Below, in pieces: positions 34,389 to 42,485 of a stretch of DNA of 58,620 bases. Source of the stretch: Clostridiales bacterium (GTDB taxonomy: Bacteria > Bacillota > Clostridia > Oscillospirales > CAG-272); the NCBI GenBank assembly GCA_022791195.1, contig JAAVYP010000044.1, positions 1 to 58,620 of the forward strand, written 5' to 3'. Position 1 is the stretch's first letter. The number at the start of each line of letters is the position of its first letter. The notes beneath the pieces are model-generated. The model was given only the letters and a program-made list of their open reading frames with translations, ran no database searches and was not told the DNA's origin. A program made the translations under genes and the position numbers.

Positions 34389-35189
34389 ATGGTTTACCGA
34401 GTGGATGCACTGATCGAAAACGGCGTTAATCCCATAACAAAGGGTGCATACGATGCCTCGTGGATTGTTTTGATGCTGACAGATGCAAGAGAGTATCAGC
34501 AAATGTGCGGACGCGGCCAAGGCTGCGCTTATACGATAAAAATCAGCCGCTTGACCTATGCCCATTGGCCGTTTGCGGTTGGCGATTTTATTGGTTTTAA
34601 CGAGGCAAATGGAAAAAACATCATTTTGGTGATATCCGAATCCGATGTCAAAGCGGCCAAGGCGGCTTATGCGGGTCATTCGTACAAAGACGCCTTTTTG
34701 CGTGCATATGAGCCTGCCGTTTTGATACACAGTACGCCTATCGGCCATTGGCAGAAAATCAAACAAGACGGCATGTTAAAAAGCTGGAACAGGCTGAAAG
34801 CCGAACACGACGTTTGGGAAGAACATCCGATCGGCAGCAGGTTGGGCGATCCTTGTGATTTTAGCGATTATATTATGTTCGGCCGGGGCGTTACCGGCGA
34901 AATCATTGTCAATTCAAAGCAGAAAAATGAAATCACTATGGATGTGAACACAACCTATCAGCCCGGTGCCAGACTTTACTTTGATGCCGCTAAAATAGCT
35001 AAAGATGGTTTGCTGGTGCGTGACGGCTGCCATTTGAAGGTGAGAGATCATTTGCCTCTCTTTCCGTATATGATTTGGGCCGCCGACTGGCGGACAGCGG
35101 GGCTGATAGGCCCGGTGTCTACGCCAAAGACTTTTGCCGAGCAGGCAGATGGGCAGTTTCAAGCGAATTTTAAGGAATATAAGCTGTAG
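34389..35189 (+). CDS. Unknown protein with a Tpt1/KptA-like (ADP-ribosyltransferase-fold) region
   Basis: The 266-aa soluble protein is not a family I can name. Residues 1 to about 105 have no recognised motif. From residue 111 the order is VLIHSTPIGHWQKIKQDGML, which resembles the HxT...I...GL start of ADP-ribosyltransferase-fold enzymes. LYFDAAKIAKDG (197-208) then RDGCHLKVRDHLP (211-223) match the spacing of the closing segment of RNA 2'-phosphotransferase (DA..L...G ... NG.WL...VP). The LRH motif of true KptA is missing. GGGAGG lies 6 nt before the ATG. It stands between two terminators, so it is expressed alone. Function is unproven. Confidence 0.6.
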   Translation: MVYRVDALIENGVNPITKGAYDASWIVLMLTDAREYQQMCGRGQGCAYTIKISRLTYAHWPFAVGDFIGFNEANGKNIILVISESDVKAAKAAYAGHSYKDAFLRAYEPAVLIHSTPIGHWQKIKQDGMLKSWNRLKAEHDVWEEHPIGSRLGDPCDFSDYIMFGRGVTGEIIVNSKQKNEITMDVNTTYQPGARLYFDAAKIAKDGLLVRDGCHLKVRDHLPLFPYMIWAADWRTAGLIGPVSTPKTFAEQADGQFQANFKEYKL

Positions 35190-35233
35190 CCAAGAACTTT
35201 GCAGGCAAGCAATGCCGGTATGCGGCAAAGTAA

Positions 35234-35265
35234 AAAAAGAGAGAGTATGGTAACTCTCTCTTTTT
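35234..35265. terminator. Bidirectional terminator
   Basis: AAAAAGAGAGAGT pairs with ACTCTCTCTTTTT around a 6-nt loop, between two convergent genes. Confidence 0.9.
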
Positions 35266-35283
35266 GTTTTTATGTTAATAAGT

Positions 35284-36546
35284 TTATTTGTGACTTTCCG
35301 CCACGGGTTCTTTGGGTTTCACTGTGATGACACATTCAATAATCCGTTGGTTGTCGGTTTTCGTCACTGTGATGGAAAGGTTTTCATACTCGAACGAATC
35401 GCCTTCTTCGGGAATTTTGCCGAGCTCTTCCATAATCCAGCCGCTGACCGTGGCCGAGTCAACCTCTCCGGTTAGGTCAAAGAACTCAAACATTTTATCG
35501 ATTTCGGCACTGCATGAAATTTTATAAACGCCCTCGTCGATTTTTTCAAACGATTCGATGACTTCATCGTGCTCATCCCAAATTTCGCCGACAAGCTCTT
35601 CTAAAATATCTTCCATGGTGACGATACCCGCCGTGCCGCCATATTCATCGGAGACAACGGCCAAGTGGGTTTTGGCCTCCTGCAGCGATTTAAGAAGATC
35701 ATTAATCTTGGTTTTAGGCGTGACATAGATGACTGGTGTGATGATTTCTTCAATCGAGGTTTTGTGCTTGAGAGTCGTATCGAAAAAGTCATGAATATGA
35801 ATAACGCCGATGATGTTGTCAATATTTTCTTTAAAAATAGGAATACGCGAAAAGCCGGACTCCATGAATGTATCGGTAATCTCATCAATCGAAGCGGTCT
35901 CGTCAATCCCTACGATATCAACGCGGGGTGTGTAGATTTCATTTACTTCGCGGTCATTGAAGTCAATGACGTTGTTGATCATCTCTTTGTCTTCTTCGTT
36001 GATGGCGCCCTCTTTTTCGGCTTCGTCCACCAAGGTGAGCAGCTCTTCCTCTGTGATAGAGCGGTCATCACCGGTTTTGAAAATCAGCGAAAGCAGTTTT
36101 TTCCATTGGGTAAACAGAAAATTGATGGGGGTCAAAATAAAAACAAGTACGCTCAAGAAAGGCGCTGAAAACATAGCAAATTTTTCAGGCGATTCTTTGG
36201 CAATGCTTTTCGGCGAAATTTCACCGAAAATGAGTACCGTGACCGTGATTACAACGGTCGAAACCGTCGGCCCTGCGTTCCCTAAAAAGCGAACAAACAA
36301 CAGCGTCGAAACCGAGGCCGCCGCAATATTGACAATATTGTTGCCGACTAAGATGGTGGATAAAAGCTTATCATAATTATCAGAAAGCTTGTAAGCAAGC
36401 GCCGCCCGCTTATTTCCGCCCTCCGCCATGTTTTTAAGGCGGATGCGGTTTAATGAAGAAAACGCGGTTTCTGTCGCTGAAAAATAGCCTGATAATATGA
36501 CGCATAAAATAATGATAATAATCGATAATATACTTTCATTATCCAT
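35284..36546 (-). CDS. CNNM/CBS-domain membrane protein (hemolysin C / CorC family)
   Basis: The protein has about 420 aa: a CNNM (DUF21) domain of four membrane helices (residues 1 to about 190), two CBS domains (about 205-325) and a C-terminal CorC_HlyC domain. Members take part in Mg2+/Co2+ efflux or homeostasis, with CBS domains sensing nucleotides; old annotations as hemolysin are misleading. ATG 36546 is chosen as the first ATG; AAGGAG lies about 15 nt upstream, rather far, so the start is uncertain. It is a single gene with a shared terminator. Confidence 0.9.
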   Translation of the reverse strand: MDNESILSIIIIILCVILSGYFSATETAFSSLNRIRLKNMAEGGNKRAALAYKLSDNYDKLLSTILVGNNIVNIAAASVSTLLFVRFLGNAGPTVSTVVITVTVLIFGEISPKSIAKESPEKFAMFSAPFLSVLVFILTPINFLFTQWKKLLSLIFKTGDDRSITEEELLTLVDEAEKEGAINEEDKEMINNVIDFNDREVNEIYTPRVDIVGIDETASIDEITDTFMESGFSRIPIFKENIDNIIGVIHIHDFFDTTLKHKTSIEEIITPVIYVTPKTKINDLLKSLQEAKTHLAVVSDEYGGTAGIVTMEDILEELVGEIWDEHDEVIESFEKIDEGVYKISCSAEIDKMFEFFDLTGEVDSATVSGWIMEELGKIPEEGDSFEYENLSITVTKTDNQRIIECVITVKPKEPVAESHK

Positions 36547-36799
36547 ATCGATTGTAAAACTCTCCTTCAAAATTCAAACTGATTGTTGTTTTGTTTTTTA
36601 ATTTAACAGCTTGATCAGCAACGAAAGGGTCTTCGTGCCGGAGGTTTTCTGTCGAAATCGTATAATGGAAAGCAATAAGGTAATGGTATATCGTAAAAGA
36701 TATTACATAAAGGAGGTTCTTCCATAAATGACTCTCTTATAATTTATCAATGTTAAATTCGTAATGAAAAGATATACGTAAAGTGTGGCTTGCTGCCAA

Positions 36800-36946
36800 A
36801 AGCAAACTTTGGAAGCCAATCGTTAGATTTGCTTCAATATGCTGCATCAATTCCGCTGCCTAAAAATTTAACGATGGTCGGCCTGCCGACAGGACATGCG
36901 TGAGCATGACCAGTTAAATTTTAGAAGCAAATTTTTAATTTGCTTA
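36800..36946 (-). repeat. Dispersed composite repeat with three-way-junction core (copy D)
   Basis: Read on the minus strand: a GAAGCAAATT-type stem-loop, then the 52-bp core (complement of 36867-36918) with TTTAAC/GTTAAA closing two hairpins, CATGC-TCAC-GCATG and GTCGGC-AG-GCCGAC. A tail follows (GGCAGCGGAATTGATGCAGC) and a last stem-loop GAAGC-AAATC-GATT-GCTTC. It is almost identical to the copy 210 bp to the right. Confidence 0.88.
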
Positions 36947-37010
36947 AATCTTCGTGCCTGAAAGTTAGCAGGTTCCGGCAAAGCCGGAATTTCGCTTGAA
37001 AAAGCGAAAA

Positions 37011-37166
37011 AGCAAACTTTGGAAGCTAATCGTTAGATTTGCTTCAATATGCTGCATCAATTCCGCTGCCTAAAAATTTAACGATGGTCGGCTTGCCGAC
37101 AGGACATGCGTAAGCATGACCAGTTAAATTTTAGAAGCAAATTTTTAATTTGCTTCCATTATAGCA
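37011..37166 (-). repeat. Dispersed composite repeat with three-way-junction core (copy E)
   Basis: Same layout as copy D. The core is the complement of 37077-37128. On the minus strand it is headed by TATAAT (complement of 37158-37163) directly followed by GGAAGCAAATT...AATTTGCTTC. Differences from copy D lie mainly in hairpin loops. Confidence 0.88.
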
Positions 37167-37270
37167 TATTCAATTGAATTTCACAACCACTGTTTGCAAA
37201 CTTTGTGTATTTTTCATACAAAGCGGAATGACATGGCAGGATAAAGAGCTTTGTGATGATGCGTTCTTGC

Positions 37271-37299
37271 TTGAATAAAAAAAGGATATATGATAAAAT
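37271..37299 (+). promoter_or_regulatory. Promoter of the amidohydrolase gene
   Basis: TTGAAT (37271-37276) and TAAAAT (37294-37299) are 17 bp apart, about 85 nt before the start codon. Confidence 0.65.
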
Positions 37300-37385
37300 T
37301 AAAAATAAGCCTGATGTTTTTTTCGCAGCAGGTTTTGTGGTTGAAAATATGTTTATGATGAGAAAAAACAGATGAGAAAGTAAAA

Positions 37386-38189
37386 ATGATTATTGATTTT
37401 CATACCCATGTTTTTCCGGAAAAAGTAGCGCCGCGCGCACTGGAGCGGCTGCTTGGCGGCATTGCTTCGCAAAATCGTAAGGGCGAGGCGTTTACCGATC
37501 TTACCTTGGCGGGGCTGCGCTCTTCCATGCAGCAAAGCGGTGTGGCCCTTAGCGTGGTGCTGCCCATTGCAACCAAGCCCTCGCAAACTGCCTCTATCAA
37601 TGATTTTGCCCAAAGTATCTGGGCAGACGATATCATTTCGTTTGGCAGTCTGCATCCCGAGCAGGAAGATTATGCGGCGGTTTTGGAGGATCTAAGCCGG
37701 CGTGGTTTTAAAGGAATCAAACTGCATCCGGAATTTCAGCAGTTTTATATTGATTCGCCGCGTTCTATACAGATTTTAAAGAAAGCAGAAGCGCTTGACC
37801 TGCTGGTCGTCGTGCATGCGGGAGTAGACGTAGGCATGCCGCCGCCTGTTCACTGCACGCCCGAGCGGTTGGCCCACGTGCTGCAGGAAGTGAGCGGCGA
37901 AAAACTGGTGGCCGCGCATCTTGGCGGTTTTGAAATGTGGGATGAGGTTGAAAAGCATATCGTCGGCACACCCATTTTACTGGACACAGCCGTGATTGGT
38001 CCGGTGATTGCCGCCGAACAATATAAACGGATCATTCAGGCGCATGGCGCCGACAAAGTTTTGTTTGCTACCGATTCCCCGTGGGAAGAGCAAAGCGAGG
38101 CGCTCCAAACCCTGCGCTCTCTTGGGCTTTCTGAGAAAGAATGGCAGCTTATTACCTATCAAAATGCGGCGCGTTTGTTAGGACTGTGA
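37386..38189 (+). CDS. Amidohydrolase family protein (Amidohydro_2 type)
   Basis: This 267-aa metal-dependent TIM-barrel hydrolase starts with IIDFHTHVFPE, whose HxH pair binds the metal. KLHPEFQ (about residue 118), a His in VVHAGVD, HLGG in AAHLGGFEMW and the final Asp in FATDSPW (near residue 221) complete the set. The family includes decarboxylases and lactonases, and the substrate is not evident. The gene is flanked on both sides by the dispersed structured repeats. It appears monocistronic; no clear ribosome site is seen before the ATG. Confidence 0.88.
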   Translation: MIIDFHTHVFPEKVAPRALERLLGGIASQNRKGEAFTDLTLAGLRSSMQQSGVALSVVLPIATKPSQTASINDFAQSIWADDIISFGSLHPEQEDYAAVLEDLSRRGFKGIKLHPEFQQFYIDSPRSIQILKKAEALDLLVVVHAGVDVGMPPPVHCTPERLAHVLQEVSGEKLVAAHLGGFEMWDEVEKHIVGTPILLDTAVIGPVIAAEQYKRIIQAHGADKVLFATDSPWEEQSEALQTLRSLGLSEKEWQLITYQNAARLLGL

Positions 38190-38284
38190 AAAATTTGGTG
38201 AACAGGCGGGAACTATCTTTTTGAATAGTATAAAATAATTTGTGAATAAGCAGAGCGCACAGTGGCATTTTGACTGGTTTGTGC

Positions 38285-38371
38285 TATAATAGAAGCAAAT
38301 CGAAGCTTTGCTTCAAAAATTTAACTGAACGTGCATATGCGCGTTCTGCTGGCAAAACCAGCACCGTTAAA
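38285..38371 (+). repeat. Dispersed repeat with three-way-junction core (copy F)
   Basis: TATAAT at 38285 is followed by GAAGCAAA-...-TTTGCTTC and the core 38320-38371: TTTAAC/GTTAAA around ACGTGC-ATAT-GCGCGT and TGCTGG-caaaa-CCAGCA. The second hairpin has base pairs different from the other copies yet still pairs. Confidence 0.88.
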
Positions 38372-38396
38372 TTTTAAGATAGTGGAAATTTTGTGC

Positions 38397-38575
38397 TATA
38401 ATAGAAGCAAACCTGCGGTTGGCTTCTAAAATTTAACTGGTCATGCTTACGCATGTCCTGTCGGCAAGCCGACCATCGTTAAATTTTTAGGCAGCGGAAT
38501 TGATGCAGCATATTGAAGCAAATCTGCGGTTGGCATCCAAAGTTTCGCTTTTTCAAGCGAAATTTCGATTAGCTT
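38397..38575 (+). repeat. Dispersed composite repeat with three-way-junction core (copy G)
   Basis: TATAAT (38397-38402), stem-loop AGAAGC-AACC-tgc-GGTT-GCTTCT, core 38432-38483, tail GGCAGCGGAATTGATGCAGC, then a further GAAGC stem-loop and a TTTCGCTTTTT-CAAGCGAAA hairpin. It is the plus-strand counterpart of copies D and E, and lies 112 bp after copy F. The rest of 38190-38690 holds no gene. Confidence 0.88.
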
Positions 38576-38695
38576 GCATTTCTATATGATGATAAAAAGG
38601 GAAATGGGTGCTTTTGTAAACCGCAGATCTCATCAATGATGATGACAAGTAAGACAAAGAACATATGATTCGATTTTTTTGGAGATCGATTGAAC

Positions 38696-39412
38696 ATGGA
38701 AGACGAAAAATACACGAAAAAGAGAAAAATAATCGGCCTTTTGGTTTTGGTTGGCGTGTTAATTGGCGTAGGCGCACTGACGTGGGTTATCACGAAACGG
38801 ATTGTGTCGATTGGCAGCGCGCCCGAGGACATGCAGGAGTTTATCGCTTCTTTTGGTTATGCAGGCTGGCTGGTGGCGCTTGGTATACAGGTGCTGCAAA
38901 TTTTAGTCGCTTTTATTCCGGGTGAGTTAGTTGAATCGGGCATGGGTTATGCCTTCGGCGCCTGGCTTGGTACGGCCCTGTGTTATGCGGGCATTCTGGT
39001 GGGCCAAACGCTGGTGTTCATCATCATACGCAAGTTCGGCGTGCGGGCCATTGGCTATTTTGTTTCGTTAGATAAATTAGACCGTTTTCATTTTATGCAT
39101 AATGAAAAGCGGTTAAAGCAGATTATCTTTATTCTCTTTATCATTCCGGGTACGCCGAAAGATCTGCTGACGTATTTGGCGCCCTTAACGAGTATTAAGC
39201 TGTCTGAATTTTTGACCATTTCTCTGATTGCCCGTTTTCCCTCGGTGGTTTCTTCGACCATCGGCGGCAATTTGCTGTCCAACGGTGAATATGTTTATGC
39301 GGCCATTTTGTATGCCGTGACCGGTATTGTCAGCTTGGTGGGTATGAAAGTGTATAATGTAATTTTGAATAAGAAGGAAAAGCACCATGCAAACAACACA
39401 AAATCATTTTGA
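38696..39412 (+). CDS. TVP38/TMEM64 (VTT domain) membrane protein
   Basis: The roughly 238-aa membrane protein of the DedA/VTT superfamily has a basic N-terminus, five or six hydrophobic segments, and the conserved core PGELVESGMGYAFGAWLG (about residues 76-93) and IPGTPKDLLTYLAPLT (about 147-162). Members are linked to phospholipid movement between leaflets and to membrane homeostasis. The start may be ATG 38696 or the TTG two codons earlier; GGAG is upstream of both. The 3' end overlaps the MATE gene by 26 nt in another frame, so the two are likely co-transcribed. Confidence 0.88.
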   Translation: MEDEKYTKKRKIIGLLVLVGVLIGVGALTWVITKRIVSIGSAPEDMQEFIASFGYAGWLVALGIQVLQILVAFIPGELVESGMGYAFGAWLGTALCYAGILVGQTLVFIIIRKFGVRAIGYFVSLDKLDRFHFMHNEKRLKQIIFILFIIPGTPKDLLTYLAPLTSIKLSEFLTISLIARFPSVVSSTIGGNLLSNGEYVYAAILYAVTGIVSLVGMKVYNVILNKKEKHHANNTKSF

Positions 39413-40799
39413 GCAGATGACAGGGACGCCCGTGTCCCGATTGATTGCCCGCCTTGCCATTCCTTCTGTCGTTTCCATGCTGGTGTCATCCATTTATAAT
39501 TTGGCTGACACCTATTTTGTGTCCCAAATTGACCGTGAGGCGGCCGCGGCGATCGGGGTCGTTTTTTCGCTCATGGCCGTGATTCAGGCGCTGGGCTTTA
39601 CGTTGGGTATGGGCAGCGGCAACTATGTCTCCCGGCTTTTAGGCATGAAAGAAGAGCAAAAAGCCGCCACAGTTGTGTCGGTGGCCTTTTTTACAGCGCT
39701 TTTGCTTGGCGTCGTGATCGGCGCGTGCGGGCTGATCAATCCTGTCGGCTTTGTGGCGCTTTTGGGGGCCGGCGGCGCCGTGCGTACCTATGCGGCGCAG
39801 TACGCGGTCTTTATTTTAATAGCGGCGCCGTTTATGATGTGCAGCTTTGTGATGAATAATCAACTGCGGGCACAGGGTTTTGCCACCTGCTCTATGGTGG
39901 GGCTGACGGCCGGCGGTGTTTTGAATATGGTGCTCGATCCGATACTGATTCACTTCATGGGCATCGGCGGGGCAGGGCTTGCCACCATGATCAGCCAAAT
40001 CATTAGTTTTGTGATTTTGCTTGTGCTGACCATGAGAACCAGCGGTGTTATTCGGGTTCGGCGGCGGTGTTTTCAGCCTTCGTGGCCGGTCTATAAAGAG
40101 ATCTTTCACGCAGGACTGCCTTCCTTTTGCCGGCAGGGACTGGTGAGCGTTTCCTCGGTCGTGCTGAATTTTGCAGCCGGTTCCTTTGGCACAGCGGCGC
40201 TGGCCGCTATGACCATTGTCAATCGGGTGACGATGTTTATCTATTCGGCGCTCATCGGCTTTGCACAAGGCTTTCAGCCGGTTTGCGGGTTTAACTGGGG
40301 CGCGAAACGATATGACCGGGTCATGCAGGCCTATCGCTTTTGTCTGAAAGTGGCGCTCATTATGCTCAGCGCCTTAGGGGTGCTCTTTTTCCTGCTGGCC
40401 TCTCCCCTTTTGTCGTTGTTTCAAAAGGATGAAGCCGTGCTGGCTATCGGTATAGCTGCCCTGCGTTTTCAATGCGTCGGCATGCCGCTGCAGGCGGTTA
40501 TTATGATGGGCCAGTTTTTAACCCAGTCGATTGGCTATGGCGGCCGTGCCGCGGTGATTGCGATGGGCCGGCAGGGCTTGTTCCTGATTCCGGGCTATTT
40601 GATTTTGCCCTTGTTTATGCAGGTGACCGGTATTGAGGCCGCACAGCTTGTTTCGGATGTTTTCACCTTTATCCTGACTCTGTTCATTATGAGGGGCGTG
40701 ATGAAGAATATCAAAGAATTGTCTGCGTTACAGTCAGCAGACGAATCGAAAGAAATGTGCGAGTGTTCTTCGTTTGTTCATAAACAGGGCATACAATAA
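39387..40799 (+). CDS. MATE family multidrug/cation antiporter
   Basis: The 470-aa polytopic protein (about twelve helices) has the typical MATE N-terminus (PVSRLIARLAIPSVVSMLVS, then YNLADTYFVSQ) and the second-half repeat (FNWGAKRYDRVMQAY near residue 305). Members export drugs or metabolites using Na+ or H+ gradients. The start lies inside the end of the VTT gene, with AAGGAAAAG upstream. The last 25 residues are polar and Cys/Ser-rich. Substrate unknown. Confidence 0.93.
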   Translation: MQTTQNHFEQMTGTPVSRLIARLAIPSVVSMLVSSIYNLADTYFVSQIDREAAAAIGVVFSLMAVIQALGFTLGMGSGNYVSRLLGMKEEQKAATVVSVAFFTALLLGVVIGACGLINPVGFVALLGAGGAVRTYAAQYAVFILIAAPFMMCSFVMNNQLRAQGFATCSMVGLTAGGVLNMVLDPILIHFMGIGGAGLATMISQIISFVILLVLTMRTSGVIRVRRRCFQPSWPVYKEIFHAGLPSFCRQGLVSVSSVVLNFAAGSFGTAALAAMTIVNRVTMFIYSALIGFAQGFQPVCGFNWGAKRYDRVMQAYRFCLKVALIMLSALGVLFFLLASPLLSLFQKDEAVLAIGIAALRFQCVGMPLQAVIMMGQFLTQSIGYGGRAAVIAMGRQGLFLIPGYLILPLFMQVTGIEAAQLVSDVFTFILTLFIMRGVMKNIKELSALQSADESKEMCECSSFVHKQGIQ

Positions 40800-40878
40800 C
40801 ATAGAACCATTGACAAACGAAATGCACAGCGGCAGGTGATTTTTTGTGTATGAGACCGCTGTGCGACGGAAAGGCAAA

Positions 40879-41232
40879 ATGAAAATGAATATGCAGATGC
40901 TTTTGATTGTACTCAATCGTACGGATAAATTAAATCCCTTGTTGGATGCCTTTATGGAAAAAAACATTAAAGGCGCCACCATTTTAAAAAGTACCGGCAT
41001 GGTGAAAATGCTGGCAAAGGATATTGAACATTATCCGATTTTCGGATCGCTTCGCAGCCTGTGGGATTCAGAAGAGCGCAAAGACAGCCGAACCCTGTTT
41101 TTGATTTTGCCGGAGGATTTGGTCGAAACAGCCAAGGAATGTGTGCGTGCTGTGGTGGGCGATTTATCAAAGCCGGATACCGGCATCATGGTCACTCTGC
41201 CCCTTTTGTCGATAGAAGGGATGAATTTCTGA
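40879..41232 (+). CDS. PII-like small regulatory protein, probable partner of the antiporter
   Basis: A protein of about 117 aa with a ferredoxin-like pattern. A first strand (MLLIVLNRTDKLNPLLDAF) leads to the PII-like turn KGATILKSTGMVKML. A loop region (HYPIFGSLRSLWDSEERKDS) corresponds in place to the PII T-loop. A second strand-helix follows (TLFLILPEDLVETAKECV), ending GDLSKPDTGIMVTLPL. It matches the size and layout of PII-like sensors such as those controlling transporters, but I cannot name the family or ligand. AAAGG is 4 nt before ATG 40879; other ATGs follow at +2 and +4 codons. Its TGA overlaps the antiporter ATG by one base. Confidence 0.65.
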   Translation: MKMNMQMLLIVLNRTDKLNPLLDAFMEKNIKGATILKSTGMVKMLAKDIEHYPIFGSLRSLWDSEERKDSRTLFLILPEDLVETAKECVRAVVGDLSKPDTGIMVTLPLLSIEGMNF

Positions 41233-42404
41233 TGCCGTTTAGTATCCTGTTTTACATAGCGTTGATTTTATTGGCCGGCTTGTTGATGGGTCGGGCCGTC
41301 AAAATGGTTCGTCTGCCCAATGTGACGGGCTATCTGTTGGCCGGTCTTTTGTTGGGTCCCTCGGTGCTTGGCGTTTTGCCGTCCGGCTTTGTGCATGAGT
41401 TAGAGTTAGTGTCAGAAATGGCGCTGGCGCTGATTGCGTTTACCGTGGGGGCAGAATTTAAGTTTACTTATCTGAAAAAGGTGGGCATCACTCCGCTTGT
41501 CATTGCTTTGTTTGAGGCACTGGCGGCCATGCTGGTGGTAGCGGCGACACTGCTTGCGCTTGGCTTTGGTTTTGATTTGGCCTTGCTGCTCGGCGCTATT
41601 GCGTCTGCGACCGCGCCGGCCGCGACGATTATGGTGGTCAAGCAGTATCGTGCCAAAGGCCCGGTGACCGATACTCTGCTCAGCGTAGTAGCGCTGGACG
41701 ATGCGGTCGCTTTGATTTCGTTTGGCTTTGCGCTGGCTGTGGTCAATACCATGCAGCACCCCGGTGAAGTCAGCCTGCTTTTTTCGATTTTGAAGCCGTT
41801 TGGCGAGGTGATCGGCTCGGTGGTGTTAGGGGCGGTGCTTGGCCTTTTGATTCAGCTGCCCATGCGCTTTTTCAAAAAGACCTCCAATCGGTTGATCATC
41901 ATTCTCGGCTTTGCCTTTTTGGGATCGGCGCTTGCTTCCATGCTCGGTCTTTCGCCGCTTTTGCTTTGCATGTGCATGGGCGCGGCGGTGATTAATTTCT
42001 GTGAGGACGGCTCCGATTTGTTGGATATTGTGGATTCGGTCACGCCGCCTATCTTTTTGATGTTTTTCGTGGTGTCGGGCGCCGAGCTGAATTTAGCCAT
42101 ACTGCCGCAAATCGGTGTGATTGGCGTGGCTTATGTACTGGCCCGCGTGGTTGGCAAAATCGGCGGCGCCTCTCTTGGCGCGGTGCTCACCAAAGCGCCG
42201 CCGACCGTTCAAAAGTACGTTGGCTTTACGCTGGTGCCCCAGGCCGGCGTTGCGATCGGCCTTTCTCTGCTGGCGGCAAAGGCTTTGCCCGAGGTGGGCG
42301 CCACCATCCAGGCGGTGGTGCTTTGCGGCACGTTTATTTATGAACTGGTGGGACCGGTCTGCACCAAACTTGCTTTAAAAAAGGCGAATGAAATTCAGTC
42401 GTAA
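41232..42404 (+). CDS. Cation:proton antiporter, CPA2 family
   Basis: The 390-aa membrane protein has about twelve helices and the Na+/H+ exchanger domain (NVTGYLLAGLLLGPSVLG near residue 35). The ion-binding aspartates of KefB-type antiporters have a likely counterpart in VVALDDAVALISF (near residue 157). No RCK/TrkA-N or other soluble C-terminal domain is attached, so gating may depend on the overlapping PII-like protein. A longer in-frame extension upstream runs antiparallel to nothing but overlaps the PII-like gene and lacks a ribosome site. Substrate ion (K+ or Na+) unknown. Confidence 0.9.
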   Translation: MPFSILFYIALILLAGLLMGRAVKMVRLPNVTGYLLAGLLLGPSVLGVLPSGFVHELELVSEMALALIAFTVGAEFKFTYLKKVGITPLVIALFEALAAMLVVAATLLALGFGFDLALLLGAIASATAPAATIMVVKQYRAKGPVTDTLLSVVALDDAVALISFGFALAVVNTMQHPGEVSLLFSILKPFGEVIGSVVLGAVLGLLIQLPMRFFKKTSNRLIIILGFAFLGSALASMLGLSPLLLCMCMGAAVINFCEDGSDLLDIVDSVTPPIFLMFFVVSGAELNLAILPQIGVIGVAYVLARVVGKIGGASLGAVLTKAPPTVQKYVGFTLVPQAGVAIGLSLLAAKALPEVGATIQAVVLCGTFIYELVGPVCTKLALKKANEIQS

Positions 42405-42444
42405 TCGTTATAATAGAAATGGAACTCTTTCCGAATCCAATCAA

Positions 42445-42475
42445 GCCGGCCGCGTTTTCAACGGCCGGCTGTTTT
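42445..42475 (+). terminator. Terminator after the antiporter
   Basis: GCCGGCCG (42445-42452) pairs with CGGCCGGC (42462-42469), followed by TGTTTT. The T-run touches the ribosome site of the next gene. Confidence 0.8.
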
Positions 42476-42485
42476 GAGGTGCGTT

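Larger units (their letters stand above)
36547..37270. other. Gene-free region dominated by dispersed repeats
   Basis: No gene is seen. A TATAAT at 36661-36666 and AGGAGG at 36711-36716 precede a frame of only four codons (36728-36742), perhaps a decayed gene start. Two long repeats occupy 36800-36946 and 37011-37166 (separate entries). Between them is a GTTCCGGCAAAGCCGGAA hairpin followed by TTCGCTT-GAAAA-AGCGAA. Confidence 0.6.

Noticed and set aside
41061-41231. N-terminal extension of the CPA2 antiporter
   Set aside because: The extension overlaps the PII-like gene in another frame, has no ribosome site, and its Arg/Gly-rich sequence is unlike an antiporter N-terminus.
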